64,000 nt of DNA from CAWHHZ01 sp963829355. Lineage in GTDB: Bacteria > Acidobacteriota > Thermoanaerobaculia > Gp7-AA8 > JAHWKK01. The stretch lies in NCBI GenBank assembly GCA_963829355.1, contig CAWHHZ010000008.1, positions 372,001 through 436,000 of the forward strand, written 5' to 3'. The position numbers and the translations under genes were made by a program. Each line of letters begins with the position of its first letter. The stretch's first letter is position 1. This document shows, piece after piece, positions 1 to 8,122 of this stretch. Below the pieces are notes generated by a model. That model did no database searches, was not told where the DNA came from, and saw only the letters and a list, made by a program, of their open reading frames with translations.

Positions 1-308
1 GTGTCGACTATGCCTGCGGGGCCGAATCTTCGCGCGCCTTGCATCCACACCACTCTCCGCCGCCTCGCTACGACATCTGGTGAGAAATGCGGGCTAGCGC
101 GGAGCGGGCTTCGCTTCGCTCGGCCGGGGCATTCATGACGTTTTGGTGCAGTGAGGATGATCCACGAAAAGCCTAACGACAGCGGCCGCAATCGCAAGAC
201 TACGAACAGCCGTGATATACGCCCCGCGAAGGCGAAGCCGAGCCCGCCCCACGACCCTCACGACGCCGACGAACGCCGGAGGCGTTACGTCGGCGTTCCT
301 GAGCGTGA
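1..308. other. No gene seen; repeat-bearing left end
   Basis: I find no convincing coding frame here; the long open frames running through it are shadows of pilC. Positions about 97-127 and 223-252 form an imperfect inverted repeat rich in GCTTCGCTTCG-like sequence, and 255-299 holds one arm of a repeat that recurs at 37.3-37.6 kb. The stretch lies downstream of the pilC stop, so it may act in transcription termination, but that is inference. Confidence 0.5.
255..299. repeat. Single arm of the GGAACGCTGA-type inverted repeat
   Basis: This 45-bp stretch is nearly identical to 37505-37552: it begins CCCTCACGACGCCGACG and ends CGTCGGCGTTCC. Internally it folds on itself around AACGCC-GGA-GGCGTT. 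It lies about 10 bp beyond the stop of pilC. The opposite arm seen in the 37.3 kb copy was not found in this window edge. Confidence 0.7.
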
Positions 309-1511
309 CTAGCCGATCTGGCCGATCAGGGAGAACATCGGCATGTACATCGCGATGACGATGAATCCGATCGACACACCGAGGAACGCGATCAGGACCG
401 GCTCGAGAAGCTTCATGAGACCGGCCACTGCGGTGTCGACTTCGTCCTCGTAGAAATCGGCGATCTTCGAGAGCATGGCGTCGAGCGCACCGGTCTGCTC
501 CCCGACGCCGATCATCTGGACGACCATGTTGGGAAAGACGCCCGTGTCCTCGAGCGGCTCGGAGATCGTCTTTCCTTCCTCGACCGATTTGCGGGTGGCC
601 ATGATGGCGTCTTCGATGATCGCATTTCCCGCCGTCTTGGCCGTGATCTCGAGTCCGTCGAGAATAGGAACGCCGGAAGAGACGAGCGTCGCGAGCGTAC
701 GGCAGAAGCGAGCGACGGCGATCTTGCGGAGGAGCATGCCGAGAACAGGGGTCTTGAGCTGGATCTGATCGAGAACCCGGCGACCCTTTTCCGTCCGGTG
801 GTACTGCTTGACGAAAACGACCAGAGCGATGACTGCAAGGGTCATCAGCCACCAGAAGTCCCCAATGAAGTCCGACATCGCGATGACGATCCTCGTCGGC
901 ATCGGAAGCTCTGCGCCGAGACTCTTGAAGAGTGAGCCGAAGACCGGGATGACCTTCCACATGATGACCATGATGACGAGTGCGGCGATGCCGATGACCG
1001 CCACCGGATAGATCATGGCGGACTTGACCTGCTGGTTGAGCTTGACCGCTTTCTCGATGTAGACCGAGAGACGCTGGAGAATCGTGTCGAGGATACCTCC
1101 CGCCTCTCCGGCGGCCACCATGTTGGTGTAGAGGTTGTCGAAGATCCTCGGGTGCTTGCGCAGAGCGTCGGCGAGATTGGAGCCGGTCTCGACGTCCTGG
1201 CGGACCTGGGTGAGGGTTCTCTGAAACGACTTGTTCTCCTGCTGCTGGGAGAGAATCTCGAGGCACTGGACGAGCGGAAGACCGGCGTCGATCATGACCG
1301 AGAACTGCCGGGTGAAAATGGCGGTTTCCTTCGGTGAGACGCCACCGCCGAATTTCGGGAAGGCGATCTCCTTCCCCTTTTCCTTGACGATGGAGGGAAC
1401 GATCTGCTGGCGCCGCAGTGTGGCAATCGCGGCTTCCTTGGAGTCAGCAACGAGAACGCCGGATTGATCCTGCCCACCCCGGCCCCGGCCCTTCCATTCA
1501 AAACTAGGCAT
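309..1511 (-). CDS. pilC: Type IV pilus inner-membrane platform protein PilC
   Basis: PilC is the inner-membrane platform of the type IV pilus machine; it lets the PilB and PilT ATPases drive pilin insertion and removal. The 400-aa protein has the usual family length and two T2SF domains (about residues 65-190 and 270-390). Hydrophobic membrane stretches lie near residues 168-190, 218-234 and 375-397. I chose ATG at 1511 over the upstream ATG at 1565 because the strong purine-rich site GGGGGGAT sits about 5 nt before it and the conserved sequence begins here (MPSFEWKGR). It is third in a minus-strand pilB-pilT-pilC set, separated from pilT by 254 bp holding an inverted heptamer repeat, so expression may not be strictly coupled. 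Family assignment is secure. Confidence 0.95.
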   Translation of the reverse strand: MPSFEWKGRGRGGQDQSGVLVADSKEAAIATLRRQQIVPSIVKEKGKEIAFPKFGGGVSPKETAIFTRQFSVMIDAGLPLVQCLEILSQQQENKSFQRTLTQVRQDVETGSNLADALRKHPRIFDNLYTNMVAAGEAGGILDTILQRLSVYIEKAVKLNQQVKSAMIYPVAVIGIAALVIMVIMWKVIPVFGSLFKSLGAELPMPTRIVIAMSDFIGDFWWLMTLAVIALVVFVKQYHRTEKGRRVLDQIQLKTPVLGMLLRKIAVARFCRTLATLVSSGVPILDGLEITAKTAGNAIIEDAIMATRKSVEEGKTISEPLEDTGVFPNMVVQMIGVGEQTGALDAMLSKIADFYEDEVDTAVAGLMKLLEPVLIAFLGVSIGFIVIAMYMPMFSLIGQIG

Positions 1512-1623
1512 CGTAATCCCCCCGAATGCTGAGGTCGGAATGCGGAACGGTGAACGGAGGAACAATGCGCGCCTTCCGATTCATCATCACCACCACCCTC
1601 ACCCAGCCCTCATCCATGATTCC

Positions 1624-1768
1624 ACTCGAATGCTGAATGCTCAATGCTGAAGCGAAGAGACCTCTCCATCAGCATCTCATTTCTCACATCCAGCGTCGTT
1701 CCGTGGTTCCATCATTCTCGATACATCACTTCAAATCGTCAAAACTTCAGCATGCATTCAGCATTCTA
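1624..1768. repeat. Inverted 7-bp tandem repeats flanking a spacer (GAATGCT unit)
   Basis: The left part reads GAATGCTGAATGCTCAATGC, about three 7-bp units, and the right part (about 1745-1768) reads CTTCAGCATGCATTCAGCAT, the reverse complement. About 95 bp lie between them. The architecture matches the larger elements at 27.4, 52.5 and 61.7 kb although the unit differs. It fills the pilT-pilC gap and its right end touches the annotated pilT stop. Confidence 0.7.
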
Positions 1769-2887
1769 AATCACGCTCGTGCCGGACGCGCGGCCGCAGC
1801 ACCCTGCAGCGTTCCAGCGCCGCGAGAGATCATCTCCTGGAGCTCGTCCGCGTTGGACGACCGCGCAAGCGCCGTCTGCAAGTGTAATCTGGCGCTTGAA
1901 GTATAGCGTTGCCAGCGACTGATTGAACGTCTGCATTCCATACTTCGACTGTCCAGTCTGCATCATCGAGTAGATCTGGTGCACCTTGTCTTCGCGGATC
2001 AGGTTGCGGATCGCCGCGTTCGGAACCAGGATCTCCATCGCCATGGCGCGACCTTTCCCATTTGCGCGAGGCAGAAGAGCCTGACAGAGGATCCCTTCCA
2101 GAACGAAGGACAACTGCGCACGAATCTGCGGCTGCTGGTGCGCAGGGAAGACGTCGACGACACGGTTGATCGTCTGCGCAGCGGAGTTCGTGTGCAGTGT
2201 CCCAAAGGTCAAATGGCCGGTCTCGGCGATTCTGAGAGCGGACTCGATGGTCTCGAGGTCGCGCATCTCACCGATGAGCACGACGTCCGGATCCTGACGC
2301 AGCGCAGATTTGAGCGCCGCGGTGAACGAATGCGTATCCGCGTGCAGCTCTCTCTGGTTCACAACGCAAGCCTTGTGGGAGTGGAGAAACTCGACCGGAT
2401 CTTCGATCGTGATGATGTGCTCGTGGCGCTCGCGATTGATCTTGTCGATCATCGCGGCGAGCGTGGTCGACTTGCCGGAGCCGGTCGGACCGGTCACGAG
2501 GACCAGACCGCGAGGTCGGGCGCTGATCTCCTCGACCACGGGGGGAAGACCGAGATCGCGGAAGCCGAGAATCTCGTAGGGGATCTGGCGATAGACTGCC
2601 GCGACCGCACCACGCTGATTGAAGATATTTGCGCGGAACCGTGCGAGTCCCTTGATGCCGAATGAGAGGTCGAGCTCGAGCGCTTCCTCGAAACGGTGCT
2701 TCTGCGCATCGGTCAGCACCGAATACGCGAGGGTCTTGGTCTCGGGAGCAGTCAGTGGCGGCAGGTCGAGAGGCGTGAGCTTGCCATCGATACGGATCTG
2801 CGGGGGAGAATTCGTGGTGACGTGAAGGTCGGAGCCTCCGCGCTCGACCATCGTCTTCAACAACTGATGAAGGGTTACCTGGGCCAT
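1766..2887 (-). CDS. pilT: Twitching motility retraction ATPase PilT (frame break near C-terminus)
   Basis: PilT is the hexameric ATPase that retracts type IV pili. Visible motifs: Walker A GPTGSGKS (residues 133-140), Walker B DVVLIGEMRD (about 201-210), the HTNS histidine box (about 232), and the PilT-diagnostic AIRNLIRE motif near residue 290. The start at 2887 follows GAGGAGCGAGGA. Around 1880 one extra base appears: as written, the protein ends in an unconserved tail, but dropping one base restores the family C-terminus (ITLQTALARSSNADELQEMI...) and moves the stop from 1766 to 1771. I read this as a sequencing or assembly indel. It starts 13 bp after the pilB stop, so the two are surely co-transcribed. 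Confidence 0.95.
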   Translation of the reverse strand: MAQVTLHQLLKTMVERGGSDLHVTTNSPPQIRIDGKLTPLDLPPLTAPETKTLAYSVLTDAQKHRFEEALELDLSFGIKGLARFRANIFNQRGAVAAVYRQIPYEILGFRDLGLPPVVEEISARPRGLVLVTGPTGSGKSTTLAAMIDKINRERHEHIITIEDPVEFLHSHKACVVNQRELHADTHSFTAALKSALRQDPDVVLIGEMRDLETIESALRIAETGHLTFGTLHTNSAAQTINRVVDVFPAHQQPQIRAQLSFVLEGILCQALLPRANGKGRAMAMEILVPNAAIRNLIREDKVHQIYSMMQTGQSKYGMQTFNQSLATLYFKRQITLADGACAVVQRGRAPGDDLSRRWNAAGCCGRASGTSVI

Positions 2888-2900
2888 TCCTCGCTCCTCT

Positions 2901-4616
2901 TCAGAGGACCGTCTCTCTCACGACCTCTTCGATTGTGGTCATTCCGAGTTTTATTTTAGCCAAACCCGAACGTCTGAGGCTAATCATTCCGTTTTCCAGG
3001 GCTGCGCGCTTCAGCTCGATCGCCGTTCCGCCGGACAGGATCAGGTCGCGCAGCTCGTCATCGATCCCCATGACCTCGATCAGCGCCGTTCGCCCCTTGT
3101 AGCCGGTGTTGTTGCACTTCTCGCAGCCGCGTCCCTTGAAAGCGGTGAACGAACCGATCTCGTCCTTTTTGTATCCGAGCTTGAGCAATGCCGGCTCGGC
3201 AATCTCGACCTCTTCCTTGCAATTGCTGCAGACCCTTCGCACGAGTCGCTGCGCCGCGATCAGATGCACCGAAGTCGCGACGAGGAACGGCTCGATACCC
3301 ATGTTCATCAGACGATTGACCGTCGAGGGAGCGTCATTCGTGTGCAGGGTGGAGAGCACGAGGTGGCCCGTAAGCGCTGCCTTGATGGCGATCTCGGCAG
3401 TCTCGAAGTCGCGGATCTCTCCGACGAGCACGATGTTCGGGTCCTGCCGGAGGAACGATCGGAGAGTGGCCGCAAAGTTCAGACCGATGCTCTCCTTCAT
3501 CTGCACCTGGTTGATCCCCGGCAGGTTGAACTCCACCGGATCCTCGGCGGTCATGATGTTGACCTCCGGCGAGTTGACCTTCGAGAGCGCCGAGTAGAGC
3601 GTGTTGGTCTTTCCCGAACCGGTCGGACCGGTGACGAGCACCATTCCCCACGGCTTGAAAATAGCTTCCTCGAACATCGCCATCGACTCGGGCTCGAAGC
3701 CGAGCTTGGTGAGGTCGAGCATCAGGTTGTCCTTGTCGAGAAGACGGAGGACGATCTTTTCTCCAAAGAGAGTGGGCAGAACGGAGACACGGAAATCGAG
3801 TTCCTTGTTCTTGTCGTTCAGCCTCATCTTCAGCTTGATGCGGCCGTCCTGAGGCAACCGCTTCTCGGAGATGTCGAGCTTCGCGAGAATCTTCATGCGC
3901 GAGGTGATCGCGTCGCGGAGCTTGAGAGGGGGGTTCATGATCTCGTACAGAACGCCGTCGATCCGGAACCGGACTCGGTACTCCTTCTCATACGGTTCGA
4001 TGTGGATGTCGGAAGCTCCACGCTTGATCGCATCGGTGAGGATCAGGTTCACGAGCTTGACGACGGGAGCTTCTTCCGACTCCGCGGCCAGCGTTTCGAC
4101 GTCGAGCTCTTCCTCTTCCTCGAGAACTTCGAGATCTTCGGCCTCGGAGGTCTGGAGGTCCTCCATGACCTTCTTGAGCTCGAGGGCGTGCGTCGCGCCG
4201 TAGTACTGGTCGATCGCCTGCTTGATGCCGACCTCTGAGGCAACCACCGGCTCCACGTTGTAGCCGGTCATGAACTTGATGTCGTCCATGGCGAACACGT
4301 TGGTCGGGTCGGCCATGGCGATGGTGAGCGTGGCCCCGGTCTTGTTGACAGGGATGATGTTGTACTTGCGCGCCACGTCGCTCGGAATCAGCTTGATGAC
4401 GTTCTCGTCGATTTCGAAGTGCTGAAGGCTGATCGACGGCACCCCGAACTGCTGCGAGAGACACTCGGTGATGTCCTCTTCCGACACGAGGCCGAGGTTG
4501 ATGATGGTCTCTCCGAGCTTCGCACCCGTCTCCCGTTGCCGGTCGAGCGCCTCCTTCAACTGATCCGGCGCCAGCAGATTGGCTTTGACCAGCAATTCAC
4601 CCAGTCGCACACTCAT
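2901..4616 (-). CDS. pilB: Type IV pilus assembly (extension) ATPase PilB
   Basis: PilB is the cytoplasmic ATPase that powers pilus extension, partnered with PilC. The 571-aa protein has an N-terminal MshEN domain (residues about 1-150, a fold known in relatives to bind c-di-GMP), an acidic linker (155-183), then the GspE/PilB core with Walker A GPTGSGKT (330-337), Walker B NIVLVGEIRD, the HTND box, and a zinc-binding tetracysteine CSNC...CEKC region in the C-terminal third. A diguanylate cyclase lies about 4.5 kb away, so c-di-GMP control of pilus extension is possible but inferred. First gene of pilB-pilT-pilC; a sigma70-like promoter can be seen upstream at 4762-4790. Confidence 0.96.
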   Translation of the reverse strand: MSVRLGELLVKANLLAPDQLKEALDRQRETGAKLGETIINLGLVSEEDITECLSQQFGVPSISLQHFEIDENVIKLIPSDVARKYNIIPVNKTGATLTIAMADPTNVFAMDDIKFMTGYNVEPVVASEVGIKQAIDQYYGATHALELKKVMEDLQTSEAEDLEVLEEEEELDVETLAAESEEAPVVKLVNLILTDAIKRGASDIHIEPYEKEYRVRFRIDGVLYEIMNPPLKLRDAITSRMKILAKLDISEKRLPQDGRIKLKMRLNDKNKELDFRVSVLPTLFGEKIVLRLLDKDNLMLDLTKLGFEPESMAMFEEAIFKPWGMVLVTGPTGSGKTNTLYSALSKVNSPEVNIMTAEDPVEFNLPGINQVQMKESIGLNFAATLRSFLRQDPNIVLVGEIRDFETAEIAIKAALTGHLVLSTLHTNDAPSTVNRLMNMGIEPFLVATSVHLIAAQRLVRRVCSNCKEEVEIAEPALLKLGYKKDEIGSFTAFKGRGCEKCNNTGYKGRTALIEVMGIDDELRDLILSGGTAIELKRAALENGMISLRRSGLAKIKLGMTTIEEVVRETVL

Positions 4617-4761
4617 CGAAAAGACACACTCCTAAGTCGCGGACACTGACACCACCGCGAGCCGCATTGATCTTCGCTGCAACAACCTGCGACAACCGGT
4701 TGAGCACTGTGGAAACTACGGGCAGTTCTTAACTTATCGTCCTTCACCGATTGGTTCAGCG

Positions 4762-4790
4762 AGTCTACAGCCCTCACCATTTGCAGTCAA
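4762..4790 (-). promoter_or_regulatory. Sigma70-like promoter for pilB
   Basis: On the minus strand TTGACT (4790-4785) and TAGACT (4767-4762) are separated by 17 bp. The predicted transcript would have an approximately 140-nt leader before pilB, long enough for regulation. It lies just beyond the waaC stop codon. Confidence 0.5.
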
Positions 4791-4796
4791 CGAGAC

Positions 4797-5807
4797 TCAT
4801 AAGGGAGATTCTGCCAGCACCGACTGCACCCTCTGCATAACATCGTCTGCCTGAATTTCATCCATCCGCCGGCTGCCCGACCACGTTTCCACGCATCGGT
4901 CGATCTGACCCCATGGTCCATTGCGCGCAGGGTCGGTGGGTCCGTAGAGCCCCACCACGGGCACCTTGAGCGCTGCGGCCAGGTGCAACGGACCAGTATC
5001 ACCACCGATCACACAAGAAGCTTTTCCGAGGATGAACGCGAGCTCACGCAGGTCGCTCGGGGGGGCAACTCTGACGACACCTGTGCGTCCCGCGATGTCG
5101 CGTGCAAGGCTTTCCTCGCCAGGACCCCACCCCACGACCACCTCCCGCCCGGTCTCGACGACGATTCTCCTCGCAAGACTGGCGAAGTGTTCCGTCGGCC
5201 ACTGTTTCTCCTTTCTTCCCGTCCCGGGCAGAAGAACGACAGGGCCGTTGTGCATCAGCACCGACAAGGCGCCGGAGCGGTCACGAGAATACTTGCTGAA
5301 ATCGACGCTGAGCGGATCGATGGGCGTCGCGCCGATCGCGGCAGCGAGCTGCATGTTCCACTCGATGACATGGCGGCGACGATCGATCACGATCTGCCGG
5401 TTCGTGAACCAGGTCGACACGCCCTCTCGAGTCGCGGCATATTCGAATCCGATCCGGACACGGGCCTTCGAGAGACGTCCGATCAGAGACGACTTCATCA
5501 GACCCTGAAAATCGAGTGATGTTCCCTTCCTGCCGAATCGCCTGATCTGTCTCACCGCACTGAGAGCCTGCCGGATCGTGGCAATGCGGAATGGGGACTG
5601 GCGCCAGCGTCGGGTGTCGACGGTGAACACGCGGTCGACCGGGGCAACCGCCTCGACGATGTCGCGATTCGGACCCTCCACGACCCAGCCGATGGCGAAA
5701 CCCGGCTGGCTCCGTCGTATGGCAACCACGGCCGGAATCGTGTGGATGATGTCCCCCAGGGCACTGAGCCGAAGCACCAGGAGAGGGTGTCTTGCCTCGA
5801 CTCTCAA
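4797..5807 (-). CDS. waaC: LPS heptosyltransferase (GT9 family, WaaC-like)
   Basis: This glycosyltransferase of family 9 transfers heptose from ADP-heptose to the lipopolysaccharide inner core at the inner face of the inner membrane. At 336 aa it has the standard length. Seen in the sequence: the N-terminal LVLRLSALGDIIHTIPAV motif (acceptor side), SLDFQGLMKSSLIG, and the donor-binding GGDTGPLHLAAALKVP...LYGPTDP block at residues about 270-300. The start appears to be TTG at 5807, overlapping the hldC stop by 4 nt (TTGA), which implies translational coupling. With hldC and hldA next door, the locus makes and uses ADP-heptose. Whether it adds the first or second heptose cannot be fixed from sequence alone; WaaC is the better match. 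Confidence 0.88.
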   Translation of the reverse strand: MRVEARHPLLVLRLSALGDIIHTIPAVVAIRRSQPGFAIGWVVEGPNRDIVEAVAPVDRVFTVDTRRWRQSPFRIATIRQALSAVRQIRRFGRKGTSLDFQGLMKSSLIGRLSKARVRIGFEYAATREGVSTWFTNRQIVIDRRRHVIEWNMQLAAAIGATPIDPLSVDFSKYSRDRSGALSVLMHNGPVVLLPGTGRKEKQWPTEHFASLARRIVVETGREVVVGWGPGEESLARDIAGRTGVVRVAPPSDLRELAFILGKASCVIGGDTGPLHLAAALKVPVVGLYGPTDPARNGPWGQIDRCVETWSGSRRMDEIQADDVMQRVQSVLAESPL

Positions 5808-6298
5808 CGTCGGGTTCGCGTCTTTTCGATCAGATCCGTCGTGGAATGATCCTTAGGATCGCCCACGATGGCGATCCGACCTCCGTAGCTGCGCACGACC
5901 TCCCCCTCGGGGACACTCTTCTCGGAGTAATCGGTCCCTTTGCAGTGAACGTCGGGTTTCATCTGCTCGATCAGCTCGACCGGACTCTCCTCGTCGAAGA
6001 TGACGACGACGTCGGGCCAGAGCAGACCGGCGATCAGCTCTGCCCGCTCCGAGGCGGCCATGACCGGACGTCCTTCCCCTTTCAACTTTCTTACGGAGTC
6101 GTCTCCGTTCACTCCGACCACGAGAATGTCCGCCTCCCCGGCCGCTCCCTCGAGATACCGAAGATGACCGACATGCAGGATGTCGAAACAGCCATTCGCG
6201 AACGCAACCGTGCGCCCGGTGCTGCGTGCACGCTCCACCCGCTGCAACGCCTCCTCGCGGCTGACGACCTTGTCCAGTGACTTCGCTTTCAAACTCAT
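5804..6298 (-). CDS. hldC: D-glycero-beta-D-manno-heptose 1-phosphate adenylyltransferase
   Basis: Nucleotidyltransferase making ADP-heptose from heptose-1-phosphate, equivalent to the C-terminal half of the bifunctional HldE/RfaE. The 164-aa protein carries the cytidylyltransferase-like signature ANGCFDILHVGHLRYLE (GCFDxxHxGH, residues about 34-50) and the later CKGTDYSEKSVPEGE block. It starts at ATG 6298 after AGAGGGG and overlaps waaC by 4 nt. Its kinase partner hldA is divergent, starting 43 bp away on the other strand, so the HldE activities are split onto two genes that share one promoter region. Confidence 0.93.
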   Translation of the reverse strand: MSLKAKSLDKVVSREEALQRVERARSTGRTVAFANGCFDILHVGHLRYLEGAAGEADILVVGVNGDDSVRKLKGEGRPVMAASERAELIAGLLWPDVVVIFDEESPVELIEQMKPDVHCKGTDYSEKSVPEGEVVRSYGGRIAIVGDPKDHSTTDLIEKTRTRR

Positions 6299-6304
6299 CC
6301 CCTC

Positions 6305-6333
6305 TTCGAACCATTACAGAGCGCTGCTATTCT
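6305..6333 (+). promoter_or_regulatory. Promoter of hldA, predicted leaderless
   Basis: A TATTCT hexamer (6328-6333) lies only 7 nt before the hldA ATG, with TTCGAA 17 bp further upstream. No Shine-Dalgarno sequence is present. Transcription would start at or within a base or two of the start codon. See the finding on leaderless starts. Confidence 0.45.
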
Positions 6334-6340
6334 TGCTCGC

Positions 6341-7372
6341 ATGTCGACCCGTGAAAGACTAATCGAGATCCTCGAGAGAATGCATGGCAAGCAGATCGTC
6401 GTCTACGGAGATCTGGTTGCGGATCGGTTCGTGTACGGCACACCGAAACGGATCTCCCGGGAAGCTCCGGTGCTCATCCTACGACAGGAAAGGGAAGATC
6501 TGATTCTCGGCGGAGGGGGAAATGCGGTCAACAACATCCGGTCGCTCGGGGGCAGGCCACGCCCGGTCTCGATCATCGGACGTGATCCGGTCGGCGCACA
6601 ATTGGTCGAAGCACTCGAGCAGCGGGCGATCGACACGTCTCTCGTCCTCCGGATCGATGGCTATCACACCCCGACGAAAACCCGCGTCCTCGCCGGCATG
6701 CCCCACGCCGCCCGCCAGCAGATCGTCCGGTTCGATCGCGAAGAGGATCTCGAAGTCGACGACTCGATGCTCGAGCTGATCGAGAGCAATCTTCGTCTGG
6801 CGATCGATGAGGCCGACGGCGCGCTCATCTCTGACTACGGATACGGCTCGGTACGACGCGAGCTCGCGCCAGTGTTCTCGGACCTGGCTTCGTCCATGCC
6901 CGTCACGCTCGACTCCCGATACGACCTACTCTCCTACCCCGGAGTCACGGCCGCTACGCCCAATGAGGAAGAAGCTGAGGCCGCAGCCGGGCAGGAGCTG
7001 TTTGGACAAAATGAAGATCGGGTGCTGCGCCGCGTGGGAGATCTCCTGCTGAACGAGCTGCGATCCGAGGCGCTGCTGATCACCCGCGGAAGCCGCGGCA
7101 TGGCGCTGTTCCAGCCTGACAGCGATCCGCTGCTGATTCCGGTTCACGGGACCGACCAGATTGCCGACGTGACCGGAGCAGGCGACACCGTCATCGCGAC
7201 CTTCACGATGGCCCTCGCGTCGGGTGCCAGTTTTTCGGACGCGGCCCTGCTCGCAAACTACGCCGCTTCCGTCGTCGTGATGAAGATGGGAACCGCGACC
7301 GTCACCCGCGAAGAAATCGCCGCCGTGATCCAGAAAGACGAGGCACTGGAATCGCAAAACCTGTCATCCTGA
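6341..7372 (+). CDS. hldA: D-glycero-beta-D-manno-heptose-7-phosphate kinase
   Basis: PfkB/ribokinase-family kinase that phosphorylates heptose-7-phosphate at C1, equivalent to the N-terminal half of HldE. 343 aa. The PfkB signatures are clear: GGGGNAVNNIRSLGG near residue 55 and the C-terminal DVTGAGDTVIATF block with the catalytic Asp (GAGD, residues about 280-283). Start ATG 6341 has no Shine-Dalgarno but a -10-like TATTCT 7 nt upstream. The last codons (CTG TCA TCC TGA) are the first 12 bases of a 152-bp palindromic intergenic element, so the C-terminal Leu-Ser-Ser and the stop come from the repeat. Confidence 0.93.
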   Translation: MSTRERLIEILERMHGKQIVVYGDLVADRFVYGTPKRISREAPVLILRQEREDLILGGGGNAVNNIRSLGGRPRPVSIIGRDPVGAQLVEALEQRAIDTSLVLRIDGYHTPTKTRVLAGMPHAARQQIVRFDREEDLEVDDSMLELIESNLRLAIDEADGALISDYGYGSVRRELAPVFSDLASSMPVTLDSRYDLLSYPGVTAATPNEEEAEAAAGQELFGQNEDRVLRRVGDLLLNELRSEALLITRGSRGMALFQPDSDPLLIPVHGTDQIADVTGAGDTVIATFTMALASGASFSDAALLANYAASVVVMKMGTATVTREEIAAVIQKDEALESQNLSS

Positions 7373-7512
7373 GCCGCCGGATCCCGCGAAGCGGGAGGAG
7401 GACGGCGAAGGATCGGGGACGTCCTGACTGTCGCGTACTTCCGTCCTGAGAGTCGCAAATTCCGCGATTCTTCGACCGTCCTTCGCTCCGCTCCGGCGGC
7501 TCAGAATGACAG
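7361..7512. repeat. Palindromic intergenic element, CTGTCATCCTGA family
   Basis: A 152-bp element with 21-bp terminal inverted repeats (7361-7381 and 7492-7512, one mismatch): it starts CTGTCATCCTGAGCCGCC and ends GGCGGCTCAGAATGACAG. An internal hairpin, TCCCGCGAAGCGGGA, follows the left arm. It sits between the convergent genes hldA and the CheW-like gene and supplies the hldA stop codon. Related copies lie at 43.3, 45.0, 52.6 and 59.0 kb. A role as bidirectional terminator is inferred. Confidence 0.85.
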
Positions 7513-7527
7513 CCTGCTGGCGGCAGG

Positions 7528-8037
7528 TCAGAGCGCGGGGGATACCGGGACTGCCTTTGCGGCATCGGCGGCGGCTTTGAAGTCTTCGGATTGCAGGGCG
7601 CCGCGCTCTTCCGAGGAGAGCAGAGCATCCAGGTCGAGGAGCAGGTAGACCCCTTCTTCGCGCTTGATGAATCCGATGAAGAGCTCTCCCCTCAGACCGT
7701 GAATGACTTTCGGCGCCTCCATGATCTCGTCGACCTTCACGTTCAGAATCCGCCGGACGTCGTCGACCTTGAGACCGATCAGTCCGGCGGGAGTGCGCGT
7801 CACGAGGGTGAGCGGGTCCGCTGCAGGCCCCAGCGCCGGGAAAAAGCGCTTTCTCAGATCGACGATCGGGATCACCTCGTCCCGCAGAACGGTGATCCCC
7901 TCGATGAACTCCGGGGCTCGGGGGACGGGAGTCGAGCCCGAGTACGGGACGATCTGACGGACGCGCATGATGTCGAATACGAAAACCTCTTCTCCGATGG
8001 AGAAGGTGATGAGCCGGACCGTGCGCGAGTCACTCAT
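7528..8037 (-). CDS. CheW-like scaffold/chemosensory coupling protein
   Basis: CheW-domain protein, normally the adaptor between chemoreceptors and the CheA kinase. The 169-aa protein is one CheW domain (residues about 5-145: RLITFSIGEEVFVFDIMRVR, then PRAPEFIEGITVLRDEVIPI and DLRKRF) followed by a short Ala-rich tail. No cheA, receptor or other chemotaxis gene is in the window, so it may be a stand-alone CheW domain serving pilus-linked signalling; the pil operon is near but this is inference. I chose ATG 8037: the upstream ATG at 8073 lies beyond the domain, and TACACT precedes 8037 by 6 nt, suggesting a leaderless transcript. Confidence 0.88.
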   Translation of the reverse strand: MSDSRTVRLITFSIGEEVFVFDIMRVRQIVPYSGSTPVPRAPEFIEGITVLRDEVIPIVDLRKRFFPALGPAADPLTLVTRTPAGLIGLKVDDVRRILNVKVDEIMEAPKVIHGLRGELFIGFIKREEGVYLLLDLDALLSSEERGALQSEDFKAAADAAKAVPVSPAL

Positions 8038-8043
8038 GGCACG

Positions 8044-8073
8044 AGTGTAGTGACCGGCGCCGATGTTCTGCAA
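8044..8073 (-). promoter_or_regulatory. Promoter of the CheW-like gene, predicted leaderless
   Basis: On the minus strand TTGCAG (8073-8068), an 18-bp spacer and TACACT (8049-8044) end 6 nt before the ATG at 8037. No Shine-Dalgarno is seen. Confidence 0.45.
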
Positions 8074-8084
8074 CAGAAACCCGT

Positions 8085-8114
8085 TTGGCCGCGAGGGACG
8101 TCATCGAATATTCT
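8085..8114 (+). promoter_or_regulatory. Promoter of the double-FHA gene, predicted leaderless
   Basis: TTGGCC (8085-8090), an 18-bp spacer and TATTCT (8109-8114) end 8 nt before ATG 8123. This promoter is divergent from, and only about 12 bp away from, that of the CheW-like gene. Confidence 0.45.
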
Positions 8115-8122
8115 TCTGCTCC

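Noticed and set aside
133..1266. 377-aa frame in another phase of the pilC strand
   Set aside because: Arg/His/Gly-rich, no domain, fully inside conserved pilC.
3264..4238. 324-aa plus-strand open frame over pilB
   Set aside because: Antisense shadow; pilB is conserved in the other frame and the shadow has no recognisable domain.
7361..7512. Insertion sequence or MITE with target duplication
   Set aside because: Inverted ends are present but no transposase and no clear direct flanking duplication; kept only as a palindromic repeat.
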